Shown here one piece after another: positions 1-7,267 of a stretch of DNA of 7,267 nt. This DNA is from Candidatus Poribacteria bacterium. GTDB taxonomy: Bacteria > Poribacteria > DTPJ01 > WJIO01. The position numbers and the translations under genes were made by a program. Positions within the stretch are counted from its first letter, which is position 1. Each line of letters starts with the position of its first letter. The notes below the pieces were generated by a model that was not told where the DNA came from, did no database searches, and saw only the letters and a program-made list of their open reading frames with translations. The stretch is from NCBI GenBank assembly GCA_014730235.1, contig WJIO01000118.1, positions 1-7,267 of the forward strand, in the 5' to 3' direction.

Positions 1-2319
1 TAGTTCTTCTATAATATTAAATAACCTTTTTTGATCACTGATTAATAATTTCTCGATATGTGAGATATCAATATCAGGTCTCATTCTAAGCGGATGCATC
101 GCTTCTTTTATACATTCAATTACCTTTTTTTTCACTTCTATATGATTTGAATTAATAGACTTTCTCAGTAAATCAATAGCTCTTTTTCGAAGTTCAGCTA
201 CTTGAGGTGTATATTTTAGAATGTGCCAAGAAATATTAATTTTTCCACTTTCGAAAATAGTTTCAGATATCTCAAGTATGAATAATGATTTTACAGCTTC
301 TAGCATAGGTATACTAAGCCTGGGATCATCTATATTTGCCCAAATATCAAATTTATCTAAAGCCTTAAATTGAAATGTTAAGGATTTACTTGTTTTAAAA
401 CTGATCATATCTTTTAATAGTTCTATTGCCGGTTCTGGGTATATAGATTTTCTATTATTGGGAAGAAGCTTTTGAATTATATCTATGGTTTCAACAAAAC
501 CTTCTAATGTAAATGTAGTCTTTCTTGCTTCTTCTATTATTTTTCTTATTAAATCTTTATGGGCTATTGTCCTTTGTCCTAGAAGAGAAGAATCAATTAT
601 TGATTCTTCTGTCTTTGGATTATTGATTATCATATTGAATATATCAATAGCATCACTTGACCGATAATAACATAATCCCTCGATTGAAAGAAGAATATTG
701 TATCTTATTGAATTATTTCCTTCTAAAACATTTCTCTTAATTTCAGAAACAAATATGTCAAGTAAAGTTTTCTGATCTATCATGGATTCAATTTTGGCTA
801 AATTCTTGATCACATTATCTGGAGCAAATCTTAGGAACTTATTCAAAAGCTCATCATGGAATCCATGTAAACATTCGCTTCTGAGTATATAATCTGATAG
901 CTGGTCAGGAAAAATTCTAAGCTTTTTGCTTCTTTTAACAACAAATCCATAATCAATTAAATCACTCAGAACTTTGTTTACTTCATATTTTTTGATATTC
1001 AATACTTCGGCCAGTTGGTTAATAATATACTCGTTATCTTCTTCAATTGGCTCAATACCACTGAGCCAATTTAACATATCTCTATGTTTTGTGTTTCTTA
1101 TTGTTAATTTGGTGTTAAATATATCTCTAATATAAGATTCAAATACGTGATCTATAAGCTTATCACCAGTTAATTCCTTTAAATCTTTTTTCTGACTATA
1201 ATAATCAATTATCATTACTGCTATCAAAGGTGTATCTCTTGCTATTCTCGCTAAACTTGACAATATTGATTCATTATTTATTACTGAATATTTGGATATT
1301 AACTCTTTTGTTTTATCTCTTGAAAGACTTGATAGTCTTAGTTCTCTAATTGCCTGAGAGGGAAATCTATATATGAAATTATCTTCTATGAATTTCTTGA
1401 AAGGTTCTCTTGTTATTAGAATTACTTTGGAATTCTGGTAATTTTTATCGTCTAATATTGCTGCAAGACTGCCAAAATGACCATAAAATTCATGTGCATT
1501 ATCTATAAAAAATAAATAATCTTTATTGGGCGGTATATAATAAAAAGAATCTTCAAAATTTTGGACACTTTCTCTTATAAATAAAGGTTCTATTTCTTTT
1601 TCTTGTTCTATTCTTTTAGCCAAATCTATTGAAAGTTTTGTTTTACCAATCCCTCCTGTTCCATATAGTATCATTATACGGCTATTTGCATCATTTATAA
1701 ATGACCATAATTCCTCCATTTCTTTCTCTCTACCTATAGTCTTATAATCATATCTTAGAAGTTTATGCTTACCTTTGATTTGACTCTTGAACAATTCATC
1801 CCAAGAAAAGAATACTTTTCTATCAATAGGGAGAAAAGAAGTCATAATATACGGAAATTTTTCCACCATAGAATTTAGATCTGCTTGATCCCAGCAAAAT
1901 AAATTAAATTTATATCCTTTTTCTTCTTTTGCTTTCTGGAGTTTGTCATAATTGCCTTTGGTAAGACTAATATTTGTTAAAAGGACATAGTAATCACAGC
2001 CTAATTCATATGCTTTGTCAATTTCACCTTTTTTTCTTTTGGTACCAATAACTGTATTGAGAAAGTTTCTTCTCTTTTTCATATTATCCATTGTTGGATC
2101 AGAGTATTTATATTGGAAAATCCAGTATCCATTTTCGTAATTACCTTTATATTCATATGCTCCACTATATTCAGCATCGGTTCCTTTATCTCTACCTGAA
2201 GCAGAATAAACCTTAACTAAGCGGGATATTTCTGTTTTCAAAAAGATATTGCAAAACCGCTCAAAATCTTTTTCTGATTTTATGTAGTCTAAATATCCTT
2301 CATTTTCCTTGCTCTGCAT
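1..2319 (-). CDS. STAND NTPase with N-terminal restriction-endonuclease-like domain (Avs-like defence protein), 3' end outside the window
   Basis: The frame is open for 773 codons from the ATG at 2317-2319 to the left edge, with no stop. Residues about 14-155 resemble the Mrr/PD-(D/E)xK nuclease fold: GTDAEY (candidate catalytic D48), then WIFQYKY (Q69-x-K71), then a YYVLLTN strand (111-117) and a CWDQADL segment (142-148). Next come GRE (196-198) and a STAND ATPase core: P-loop GTGGIGKT (220-227), Walker B LFFID (269-273) followed by NAHE, a sensor-like VILITRE (299-305), and TPL (363-365), matching the GxP region of NB-ARC-type ATPases. About 434-470 looks like a winged helix. The rest is helical and may be HEAT- or TPR-like. 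By family logic the C-terminus senses a phage product, the ATPase oligomerises, and the nuclease cuts DNA; this role is inferred. The only in-frame ATG before the upstream stop at 2356-2358 was taken as start. The gene is much more AT-rich than its neighbours. It could instead be another nuclease-STAND family of unknown trigger. Confidence 0.85.
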   Translation of the reverse strand, partial: MQSKENEGYLDYIKSEKDFERFCNIFLKTEISRLVKVYSASGRDKGTDAEYSGAYEYKGNYENGYWIFQYKYSDPTMDNMKKRRNFLNTVIGTKRKKGEIDKAYELGCDYYVLLTNISLTKGNYDKLQKAKEEKGYKFNLFCWDQADLNSMVEKFPYIMTSFLPIDRKVFFSWDELFKSQIKGKHKLLRYDYKTIGREKEMEELWSFINDANSRIMILYGTGGIGKTKLSIDLAKRIEQEKEIEPLFIRESVQNFEDSFYYIPPNKDYLFFIDNAHEFYGHFGSLAAILDDKNYQNSKVILITREPFKKFIEDNFIYRFPSQAIRELRLSSLSRDKTKELISKYSVINNESILSSLARIARDTPLIAVMIIDYYSQKKDLKELTGDKLIDHVFESYIRDIFNTKLTIRNTKHRDMLNWLSGIEPIEEDNEYIINQLAEVLNIKKYEVNKVLSDLIDYGFVVKRSKKLRIFPDQLSDYILRSECLHGFHDELLNKFLRFAPDNVIKNLAKIESMIDQKTLLDIFVSEIKRNVLEGNNSIRYNILLSIEGLCYYRSSDAIDIFNMIINNPKTEESIIDSSLLGQRTIAHKDLIRKIIEEARKTTFTLEGFVETIDIIQKLLPNNRKSIYPEPAIELLKDMISFKTSKSLTFQFKALDKFDIWANIDDPRLSIPMLEAVKSLFILEISETIFESGKINISWHILKYTPQVAELRKRAIDLLRKSINSNHIEVKKKVIECIKEAMHPLRMRPDIDISHIEKLLISDQKRLFNIIEEL
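586..610. repeat. Perfect 12-base inverted repeat inside the STAND gene
   Basis: AGAAGAATCAAT (586-597) is followed by a single T (598) and its exact reverse complement ATTGATTCTTCT (599-610). It lies in coding sequence for about residues 571-579 (EESIIDSS region). The match ends at 585/611. It could form a cruciform in DNA or a hairpin in RNA, or be chance in AT-rich sequence. There is no T-run after it on the coding strand, so it is not a standard terminator. Confidence 0.7.
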
Positions 2320-2325
2320 AGTATA

Positions 2326-2329
2326 CCCC
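2326..2329 (-). promoter_or_regulatory. Weak ribosome binding site of the STAND gene
   Basis: The minus strand reads GGGG six bases before the ATG at 2317-2319. It is a poorer match to the anti-Shine-Dalgarno sequence than the AGGTG sites of the two operon genes. It supports this ATG mainly because no other ATG, GTG or TTG codon lies between it and the upstream in-frame stop. Confidence 0.4.
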
Positions 2330-2385
2330 AGTAAAGCTATATCTGATAATCTTGGTTATTAGGAATAAAATATCGAATCATATAT

Positions 2386-2415
2386 ACTATAGCCATTTAA
2401 TCCATATTTCGTAAA
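2386..2415 (-). promoter_or_regulatory. Candidate promoter for the STAND gene
   Basis: In the 122-base gap after hsdR the minus strand has TTTACG (2410-2415, four of six matches to a -35 box) and TATAGT (2386-2391, five of six matches to a -10 box), separated by 18 bases. The -10 end lies about 66 bases before the ATG, leaving room for a leader. The adjoining TATATATG would also serve as a TATA-like box if the host were an archaeon. The gap is AT-rich, so a chance match is quite possible. No hairpin followed by a T-run was seen after hsdR, so read-through from the restriction operon is also possible. Confidence 0.35.
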
Positions 2416-2441
2416 TACTACTGAACTGCCCCTAATCTGCC

Positions 2442-5408
2442 TTAAGCCTGCGCCAACTTCTCATAAGCCTGCTCAAACATCATTGCCAATAATGCTGCCT
2501 TAACCTCTTTTCCATCATTTATTCGTCTGTAAAAATCGAAATGTTCCTTATACATATCGTCAAGCACATCATCAAAAAGATGCCCAAACGTCATTTTTAC
2601 TTTCTGTTTGCTGTTTACCTTAGCGCTGGTTTTAAGTGATGGATTGGATTCCATCCTTGACTGCATCTGCTGGATTATTACTTTATCACTATCAGAGAAA
2701 TCAGTCCCAAACCTGTCGTTTATATCCTCTATTATCTTTGACAGTATTTCTTTATCCTTCTTATCTGTCAGCTTGGTACCCACATCAGATATTGGTTGAA
2801 GTTCACCTTCACCTTTATCCAGATTGATCCCATCATCGCTGATAAGCTGTATTCTGTATGAGTCCATATCAACCTGATCCATAACCTCAACAGGAAGTCT
2901 GTCTTTTTCTATTGGGAGCTTTCTGATTAGCATCCTTCCAAAGACATAGAGTTTTTCGAGACCAGGATCTTTGAATGGAATAATCTGCGACAGGAAAGCA
3001 TAAAGCCTGATATAGGACCTGAGCAGTTTTTTAAATTCCTCTTTTTTCTCATTTGTTAATTTAACAAATCGTTCTGCAACTTCGTTAAGTATAGGATTAA
3101 GCCTGTCCTGCTTTACTCTTCTGTCAAAGTAAAGTTTGGCAAAAGCTTCTATATCTTCATTTGAGTATACATAGAAATCAGATAACTGCAACTGAATATC
3201 ATAGAGTTTATTAGGATCAGTTCCCTCGCTTAGAAGTGTGGTTCCGTAATAATCGGAAAATGCCTGCTCAATTTCATCAGCTTCGTTTGCAAAGTCAAGA
3301 ATAATGGGTTCTTCTTTATTTAGATGGATTCTGTTAGAGCGACTGAGTGTCTGGACAGCAGCAACTCCAGAGAGTTTTTTATCAATATACATGGCATAAA
3401 GCAAAGGCTGATCAAAGCCTGTCTGGAATTTATTTGCCACAATCAAAAATTTGTATGACGGCTTTTTATATTCCTCTTTGGTCTGCTTTTCAGAAAAGCC
3501 GTTCATGCCCGGTTCTGTATATTCTATACCGTCATCAGGGTCAACAACAGTTCCAGAGAACGCAGCAAGAGTTTTGAATTTATAGCCTCTTTCCTTGATA
3601 TATTTATCGCATGCGATCTTGAATCTTACTGCATGAAGCCTGGATCTGGTCACTACCATGGCTTTTGCCCGACCGTTTCCGTTCTTGTCTGGAATTTTGT
3701 TTTTCACATTCTCATTATAATGCTCAACAATAATCTCAACCTTTTTCTGAATAGATATTTCATGCAGATCCACAAATGATCTCAATAATCTTGTGGCCTT
3801 TCTCTTATCATATCTGGGATCATCTTCGATTTTTTTCAGCAGGTTGAAGTATGTTTTGTAGGTAGTGTAGTTCTTTAACACATCAAGAATAAAGCCCTCT
3901 TCTATGGCCTGCTTCATGCTGTAGAGGTGAAAGGGAAGATAAGTTCCATCTGGCTGTTTTTCTCCGAAAAGCTCAAATGTTTTGCCCTTAGGTGTGGCAG
4001 TAAAAGCAAAGAAACTAACGTTCTTTTGTCTACCCCGAGCTTCCATTTCCTTGGCGATCTCATCTTCGTATGTCTCTTCTTCTGAATCGGTTGCCTCAGC
4101 ATCTTCCAGGTCTTGGGCTTTCAATACTTTTTTCAGGCTTTTGCTGGTCTCTCCTGACTGGGATGAATGGGCTTCGTCAACTGCAACTGCAAACTTTTTT
4201 CCGGGAAGTTCCTGAATATCCTCAATAATGTATGGGAATTTCTGTAGTGTTGTTACTATTATGTTTTTGCCGTTCTCCAGGGCTTCCTTTAGTTGCCTTG
4301 AGCGTTTATCTATCTTTTTTACCACTCCGTCCACTTGCTCAAACTGCTTGATTGTTTCCTGCAACTGCCTGTCAATTACTCTCCTGTCTGAAACTACAAT
4401 TATTGTGTCAAACACACGTTTATCATTTTTGTCGTGCAAGCCTGCCAGTTGATGGCAAAGCCAAGCAATTGTATTGCTTTTACCGCTTCCTGCGCTGTGC
4501 TGTATGAGGTAATTTCTTCCAGTTCCTGCATTTTGAGAATGGGATATTAGCTTTCTTACAGCGTCAAGCTGATGGTATCTTGGGAATATCTGTATCTGCT
4601 CCCCTGTAGGCATTCCGTTGTCATCAAGAACATCAGCCACATGCACAAAGTGCTGGATGATGTTCATAAAGCTGTCTCTTTGCAGAATTTCTTTCCACAG
4701 GTATTCTGTTTTATAACCATCTGTAGGCGGGTTTCCTGCGCCGTTGTTAAGGCCTTTATTGAATGGAAAGAATCTTGTCTTTGTTCCGTCAAGCTTTGTT
4801 GTCATGTATACCAGGTCTTCATCAACTGCAAAGAAAACCAAACATCGTTTGAAATGAAATAATGGCTCTTTTGGATCACGGTCTTCTTTGTATTGTTTGA
4901 TTGCAGAATTTACATTGTATCCTGAGCCTGAGAGCTTATCTTTTAATTCTATTACTGATATTGGAAGGCCGTTAAGGAATATGACCATATCTACAGATTT
5001 ATTGTTATTTTCGCTGAAATAAACCTGGCGGGTGATGCTTAACAGATTCGCTTTGTATAAGGTTTCAAGGGTTTTGTTAAGTCCGCTTACTGGCTGAAAA
5101 TACGCCAGATCAAAATGGCATCCATAGTCTCTTACCCCTTTGCGGAGAACGTCTAAAGTGCCTCTTTTGTCTATTTCGCTTTTTAGTCTTAAAAGGAATT
5201 TGTCTTTTACCTGTTCACGGTGCTGTTCCTTTAGCTTTTCCCATTCCTCTGGCTGTGTGGCAAAGATAAAGCTCATAACAAGCTCAGGATCCATGCAGAG
5301 CTTTTTGTCATACTGGGAGTGATTTCTTTTCAGGAAGCCTGATTCAGTAAAGAATATTTCGATCTGCTCTTCCATGTTTTGCTCTGATGTTTTGTTTTGT
5401 CTTCCCAT
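2442..5408 (-). CDS. hsdR: Type I restriction enzyme R (motor and nuclease) subunit HsdR
   Basis: HsdR is the DNA translocase and nuclease of the HsdR-HsdM-HsdS complex: at unmethylated target sites it pulls DNA past the bound enzyme using ATP and cuts at a distance. The 988-residue length is normal for the family. The N-terminal PD-(D/E)xK nuclease shows D140 in SVDMVIF and E154-x-K156 in VIELKDK, then AIKQY (169-173). The superfamily 2 motor follows: Walker A HSAGSGKS (304-311), VVSDRRVIDRQ (motif Ia region, about 338-348), DEAH box (411-414), FTATP (469-473), FQTGFDQP (661-668) and QTLSRSNR (686-693). The remaining roughly 290 residues match the helical C-terminal region that contacts the methylase. 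An acidic stretch at about 432-451 lies between motifs II and III. All catalytic motifs look intact. The start is fixed by an AGGTG site five bases upstream. The gene follows the DUF262 gene by 8 bases and is probably translationally coupled to it. Confidence 0.97.
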   Translation of the reverse strand: MGRQNKTSEQNMEEQIEIFFTESGFLKRNHSQYDKKLCMDPELVMSFIFATQPEEWEKLKEQHREQVKDKFLLRLKSEIDKRGTLDVLRKGVRDYGCHFDLAYFQPVSGLNKTLETLYKANLLSITRQVYFSENNNKSVDMVIFLNGLPISVIELKDKLSGSGYNVNSAIKQYKEDRDPKEPLFHFKRCLVFFAVDEDLVYMTTKLDGTKTRFFPFNKGLNNGAGNPPTDGYKTEYLWKEILQRDSFMNIIQHFVHVADVLDDNGMPTGEQIQIFPRYHQLDAVRKLISHSQNAGTGRNYLIQHSAGSGKSNTIAWLCHQLAGLHDKNDKRVFDTIIVVSDRRVIDRQLQETIKQFEQVDGVVKKIDKRSRQLKEALENGKNIIVTTLQKFPYIIEDIQELPGKKFAVAVDEAHSSQSGETSKSLKKVLKAQDLEDAEATDSEEETYEDEIAKEMEARGRQKNVSFFAFTATPKGKTFELFGEKQPDGTYLPFHLYSMKQAIEEGFILDVLKNYTTYKTYFNLLKKIEDDPRYDKRKATRLLRSFVDLHEISIQKKVEIIVEHYNENVKNKIPDKNGNGRAKAMVVTRSRLHAVRFKIACDKYIKERGYKFKTLAAFSGTVVDPDDGIEYTEPGMNGFSEKQTKEEYKKPSYKFLIVANKFQTGFDQPLLYAMYIDKKLSGVAAVQTLSRSNRIHLNKEEPIILDFANEADEIEQAFSDYYGTTLLSEGTDPNKLYDIQLQLSDFYVYSNEDIEAFAKLYFDRRVKQDRLNPILNEVAERFVKLTNEKKEEFKKLLRSYIRLYAFLSQIIPFKDPGLEKLYVFGRMLIRKLPIEKDRLPVEVMDQVDMDSYRIQLISDDGINLDKGEGELQPISDVGTKLTDKKDKEILSKIIEDINDRFGTDFSDSDKVIIQQMQSRMESNPSLKTSAKVNSKQKVKMTFGHLFDDVLDDMYKEHFDFYRRINDGKEVKAALLAMMFEQAYEKLAQA

Positions 5409-5413
5409 TTTCT

Positions 5414-5418
5414 CACCT
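5414..5418 (-). promoter_or_regulatory. Ribosome binding site of hsdR overlapping the upstream stop codon
   Basis: The minus strand reads AGGTG, five bases before the hsdR ATG at 5406-5408. Its AG is also the end of the TAG stop (5417-5419) of the DUF262 gene. A ribosome terminating there covers the hsdR start site, which favours coupled translation. Confidence 0.8.
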
Positions 5419-7213
5419 ACAAAGATTGATAGTATGTTTTGATTTTCTGGGATATTAGCTTTCTTCTTGCTTCCAGAAACTCTTCATAATCCTGGATTTC
5501 CATATTGATTACTGATTCAGGGACGCAATTCATTTTAAGATTTGCTGTCAATTCATCTGTACTATCAATTCCGCCGTATTTCAGCTCTCCTCCGCCGCAT
5601 TGCTCCAGCAATTCCTCAAAATATACTTTAGGCGGTTTCTTGCCTATCTTAATATTTATCTCAGACTGCATATAGACATAGTTTGCTATCTGGTTATATT
5701 GACCCCTTTTCAGCCCATGGGATTTCAGATAATCTCTTGGAAAAATGTGGTGTATATCCCCTCTGTGGGTAATGAGGTCATTAACCGTAATATCTTTAGA
5801 TAAAAAGCCTTTATCATTTGCTTTAACCTGGGCCGCCAGATAGACATTGAAGTATGGACTGCTTGCTACAGAAGTATTAAGGCTTTGTATCAAAGCGGCA
5901 TTCCAGTATGCATCTGAAAGGTCGGCGCTTTCTACATCCCTTAGGAAGCTTCCAAAGTCTCTGTTGGATATGTTTTTAATGTCAAAGTCAAACTGGGATT
6001 CTGACGCTCCTGAGTATCTTCCGGTAAGTATGCTCAGGACAAACCATCTCCTGACGTATTTTTCTATGTCTGCTGGATTATAATTCTGCGATTTTAGTTT
6101 TAGATACAAAATGTATGCAAAATTCAGGGTGTTTTGTGATCTTATCATTCCTGAAGAAATAAATCCTGCTGACCTTATTATCATCAGGAATCTTTTAAAG
6201 CTTGTCTCGTTTATAGCATCCAGTATTCCTTTTTCCAACTGGTCAAATGAATTCTGGGCAATTTCTTCTTCATAGGTTCGGGTTTCAAAATTCCTGCCGG
6301 AAAGAAGGCTTACCAGATCCGCCAATCTTCCTCTGTTAAAGCGATATGTAAATGCAACTCTCAACAGGTCTGCATAACTAGGATCATATAAATCATCATT
6401 TTCATTTTTTAGCCATTCGATCTTTGGGAAGTAATCAGTTTTGGCAAAATCCTTATCACCGTTTTTAATGTGGTCAAAGAATTCAGGGGCAACAACCAGG
6501 TGGCTGAAATAGTCTATTAGTTTTCTCAGGGTTGATCCGCCGTAAGTTTCATTTGAAGCTATCTTTGACATGGCAAAATCTGCCTGGCTTAATGGAACAC
6601 CCTCTGAATTAATCCTGATAAATATTTCTGTTACTGTTTCTATATCCAGTTCTGGCTCTAACTCTATTAACCCTATCTGCTTCTTCATTATCTGCTTGAG
6701 GTTCTCTAACGAAGACCATACTTTCTTTTTATCAGCTTCCGGGTTCCTCTTGTTGTATTCATCAACAAAGTCATATAACATTATTTGGTTATTTATTATT
6801 GGACTTATGTCCTGAATCCATGTAGGATCTCTTGCTATTGCAGTATTGAAGACTTCAAATCTTTCCTCAATAGGATTGAATGCGATCTTGATTCTGATTT
6901 TCTGATATTCCTTGTTAACAACCTCTTTTCCCAGTATGGCTGAGATTAAGGCCATAATTCTTTGCTGGCCGTCAATGAGTATCTTCTTTCCTTCTGATCT
7001 GCTTCCGTCTTTAAGCCTTATATTTGGATTTCGCCATACAATAAGATAACCTATTGGATAGCCCTGATATAATGAGTCCATCAGGTTTCTGACTTTAGTA
7101 GAATCCCAGACAATGGGTCTCTGTATTTCAGGAACTGCTATTTCTCCTGAGTTTACCCAGGCAAGTATAGTTTCTGTGAATTGCTGATTTACTGAGTATT
7201 TTTGCGTTTGCAT
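5417..7213 (-). CDS. DUF262 / GmrSD-like protein with C-terminal HNH-type motif
   Basis: The 598-residue protein has the DUF262 N-terminus: EIQRPIVWD (29-37), then SLYQGYPIG (47-55), then the hallmark ILIDGQQR (78-85), the nucleotide-binding or nucleotidase motif on a ParB/sulfiredoxin-like fold. FIRINSEGVPLSQADF (198-213) is another typical block. The middle is helical. The C-terminus has GDIHHIFPRDYL (485-496), followed by N511 and N520 in the usual spacing and IGKKPP (523-528), an HNH-nuclease-like pattern comparable to the DUF1524/GmrD half. Known relatives (GmrSD, BrxU, SspE) are nucleotide-dependent nucleases that act on modified DNA or partner a modification system. Activity against modified phage DNA here is inference. 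The gene lies between hsdS and hsdR: its ATG overlaps the hsdS stop as TAATG, and a GAGGTG site precedes it. It may be an extra restriction effector expressed with the type I enzyme. An obligate subunit is less likely, since classical type I systems lack it. Confidence 0.93.
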   Translation of the reverse strand: MQTQKYSVNQQFTETILAWVNSGEIAVPEIQRPIVWDSTKVRNLMDSLYQGYPIGYLIVWRNPNIRLKDGSRSEGKKILIDGQQRIMALISAILGKEVVNKEYQKIRIKIAFNPIEERFEVFNTAIARDPTWIQDISPIINNQIMLYDFVDEYNKRNPEADKKKVWSSLENLKQIMKKQIGLIELEPELDIETVTEIFIRINSEGVPLSQADFAMSKIASNETYGGSTLRKLIDYFSHLVVAPEFFDHIKNGDKDFAKTDYFPKIEWLKNENDDLYDPSYADLLRVAFTYRFNRGRLADLVSLLSGRNFETRTYEEEIAQNSFDQLEKGILDAINETSFKRFLMIIRSAGFISSGMIRSQNTLNFAYILYLKLKSQNYNPADIEKYVRRWFVLSILTGRYSGASESQFDFDIKNISNRDFGSFLRDVESADLSDAYWNAALIQSLNTSVASSPYFNVYLAAQVKANDKGFLSKDITVNDLITHRGDIHHIFPRDYLKSHGLKRGQYNQIANYVYMQSEINIKIGKKPPKVYFEELLEQCGGGELKYGGIDSTDELTANLKMNCVPESVINMEIQDYEEFLEARRKLISQKIKTYYQSL

Positions 7214-7267
7214 TAAGCCACCTCGCCGCGGATATCAATTTTCCCTGTGACAGCATGGGATATAAGA
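7213..7267 (-). CDS. hsdS: C-terminal tail of type I specificity subunit HsdS (5' part outside the window)
   Basis: Only the last 17 codons and the TAA stop (7213-7215) are present, encoding LISHAVTGKIDIRGEVA. The block AVTGKIDIR matches the characteristic C-terminal end of many HsdS subunits (AVTGKIDVR-like), which recognise the target sequence and hold the two methylase subunits. The identification rests on this short motif plus its position in the same operon as hsdR, and the two agree. The stop shares one base with the DUF262 start (TAATG). The target recognition domains lie to the right of the window, so no specificity can be inferred. Confidence 0.85.
   Translation of the reverse strand, partial: LISHAVTGKIDIRGEVA
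7219..7224 (-). promoter_or_regulatory. Ribosome binding site of the DUF262 gene
   Basis: The minus strand reads GAGGTG five bases before the ATG at 7211-7213. It lies inside the last codons of hsdS and fixes the start of the DUF262 gene. Confidence 0.8.

Noticed and set aside
2320-2355. Upstream extension of the STAND gene beyond the ATG at 2319
   Set aside because: The 12 extra codons before the in-frame TAA at 2356-2358 contain no ATG, GTG or TTG; only CTG would be available.
2320-2441. Possible terminator after hsdR or small RNA in the gap
   Set aside because: No stable GC hairpin followed by a T-run is visible on the minus strand. The AT-rich stretches lack a stem, and nothing supports an RNA gene.
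3914-4102. Minus-strand frame of 62 codons within hsdR
   Set aside because: It is an out-of-frame shadow in the acidic region between helicase motifs II and III, with no ribosome site or motif of its own.
4055-4113. Strongly acidic stretch in HsdR (about residues 432-451) as a possible insertion
   Set aside because: It falls at the expected place between DEAH and FTATP, the flanking motifs are intact, and I recall similar acidic linkers in HsdR relatives, so it is probably ordinary for the family.
4572-4862. Plus-strand open frame of 96 codons, the longest on that strand
   Set aside because: It lies wholly inside hsdR, whose motifs are intact on the opposite strand, and its translation is cysteine- and serine-rich with no recognisable domain. 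The other plus-strand frames were rejected for the same reason.

Overview
The window is a stretch of a prokaryotic defence island in which every gene supported by the sequence lies on the minus strand. Read in the direction of transcription (right to left) the order is: the last 17 codons of a type I restriction-modification specificity subunit (hsdS), a complete 598-residue DUF262 / GmrSD-like protein with a C-terminal HNH-type motif, a complete 988-residue type I restriction motor subunit (hsdR), a 122-base gap, and a long 3'-truncated gene for a STAND-type P-loop NTPase with a restriction-endonuclease-like N-terminus.

The first three genes form one tightly packed operon. The hsdS stop and the DUF262 start overlap as TAATG, and the DUF262 stop lies inside the ribosome binding site of hsdR, 8 bases before its start. 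hsdM is not in the window and would be expected further right. The DUF262 gene therefore sits inside a type I operon rather than merely beside it. Type I enzymes cut unmodified foreign DNA, whereas studied DUF262 relatives (GmrSD, BrxU, SspE) act on modified DNA or work with a DNA-modification system, so the two activities could complement each other.

The left third (1-2319) is one uninterrupted reading frame of 773 codons that runs off the left edge. I found it by reading the minus strand codon by codon. It joins a PD-(D/E)xK-like nuclease region, a STAND ATPase core (P-loop GTGGIGKT, Walker B LFFID) and a long helical C-terminus. That is the architecture of Avs-like antiviral sensors. It is visibly more AT-rich than the operon to its right and has its own candidate promoter, which suggests a separately acquired and separately expressed defence gene.

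The organism cannot be named. Shine-Dalgarno sequences of the AGGTG type, AT-rich DNA and frequent AGA and ATA codons fit a moderately low-GC bacterium, and an archaeon is not excluded. No tRNA, rRNA, insertion sequence, CRISPR array or convincing terminator was found. The short plus-strand reading frames are shadows of the minus-strand genes.
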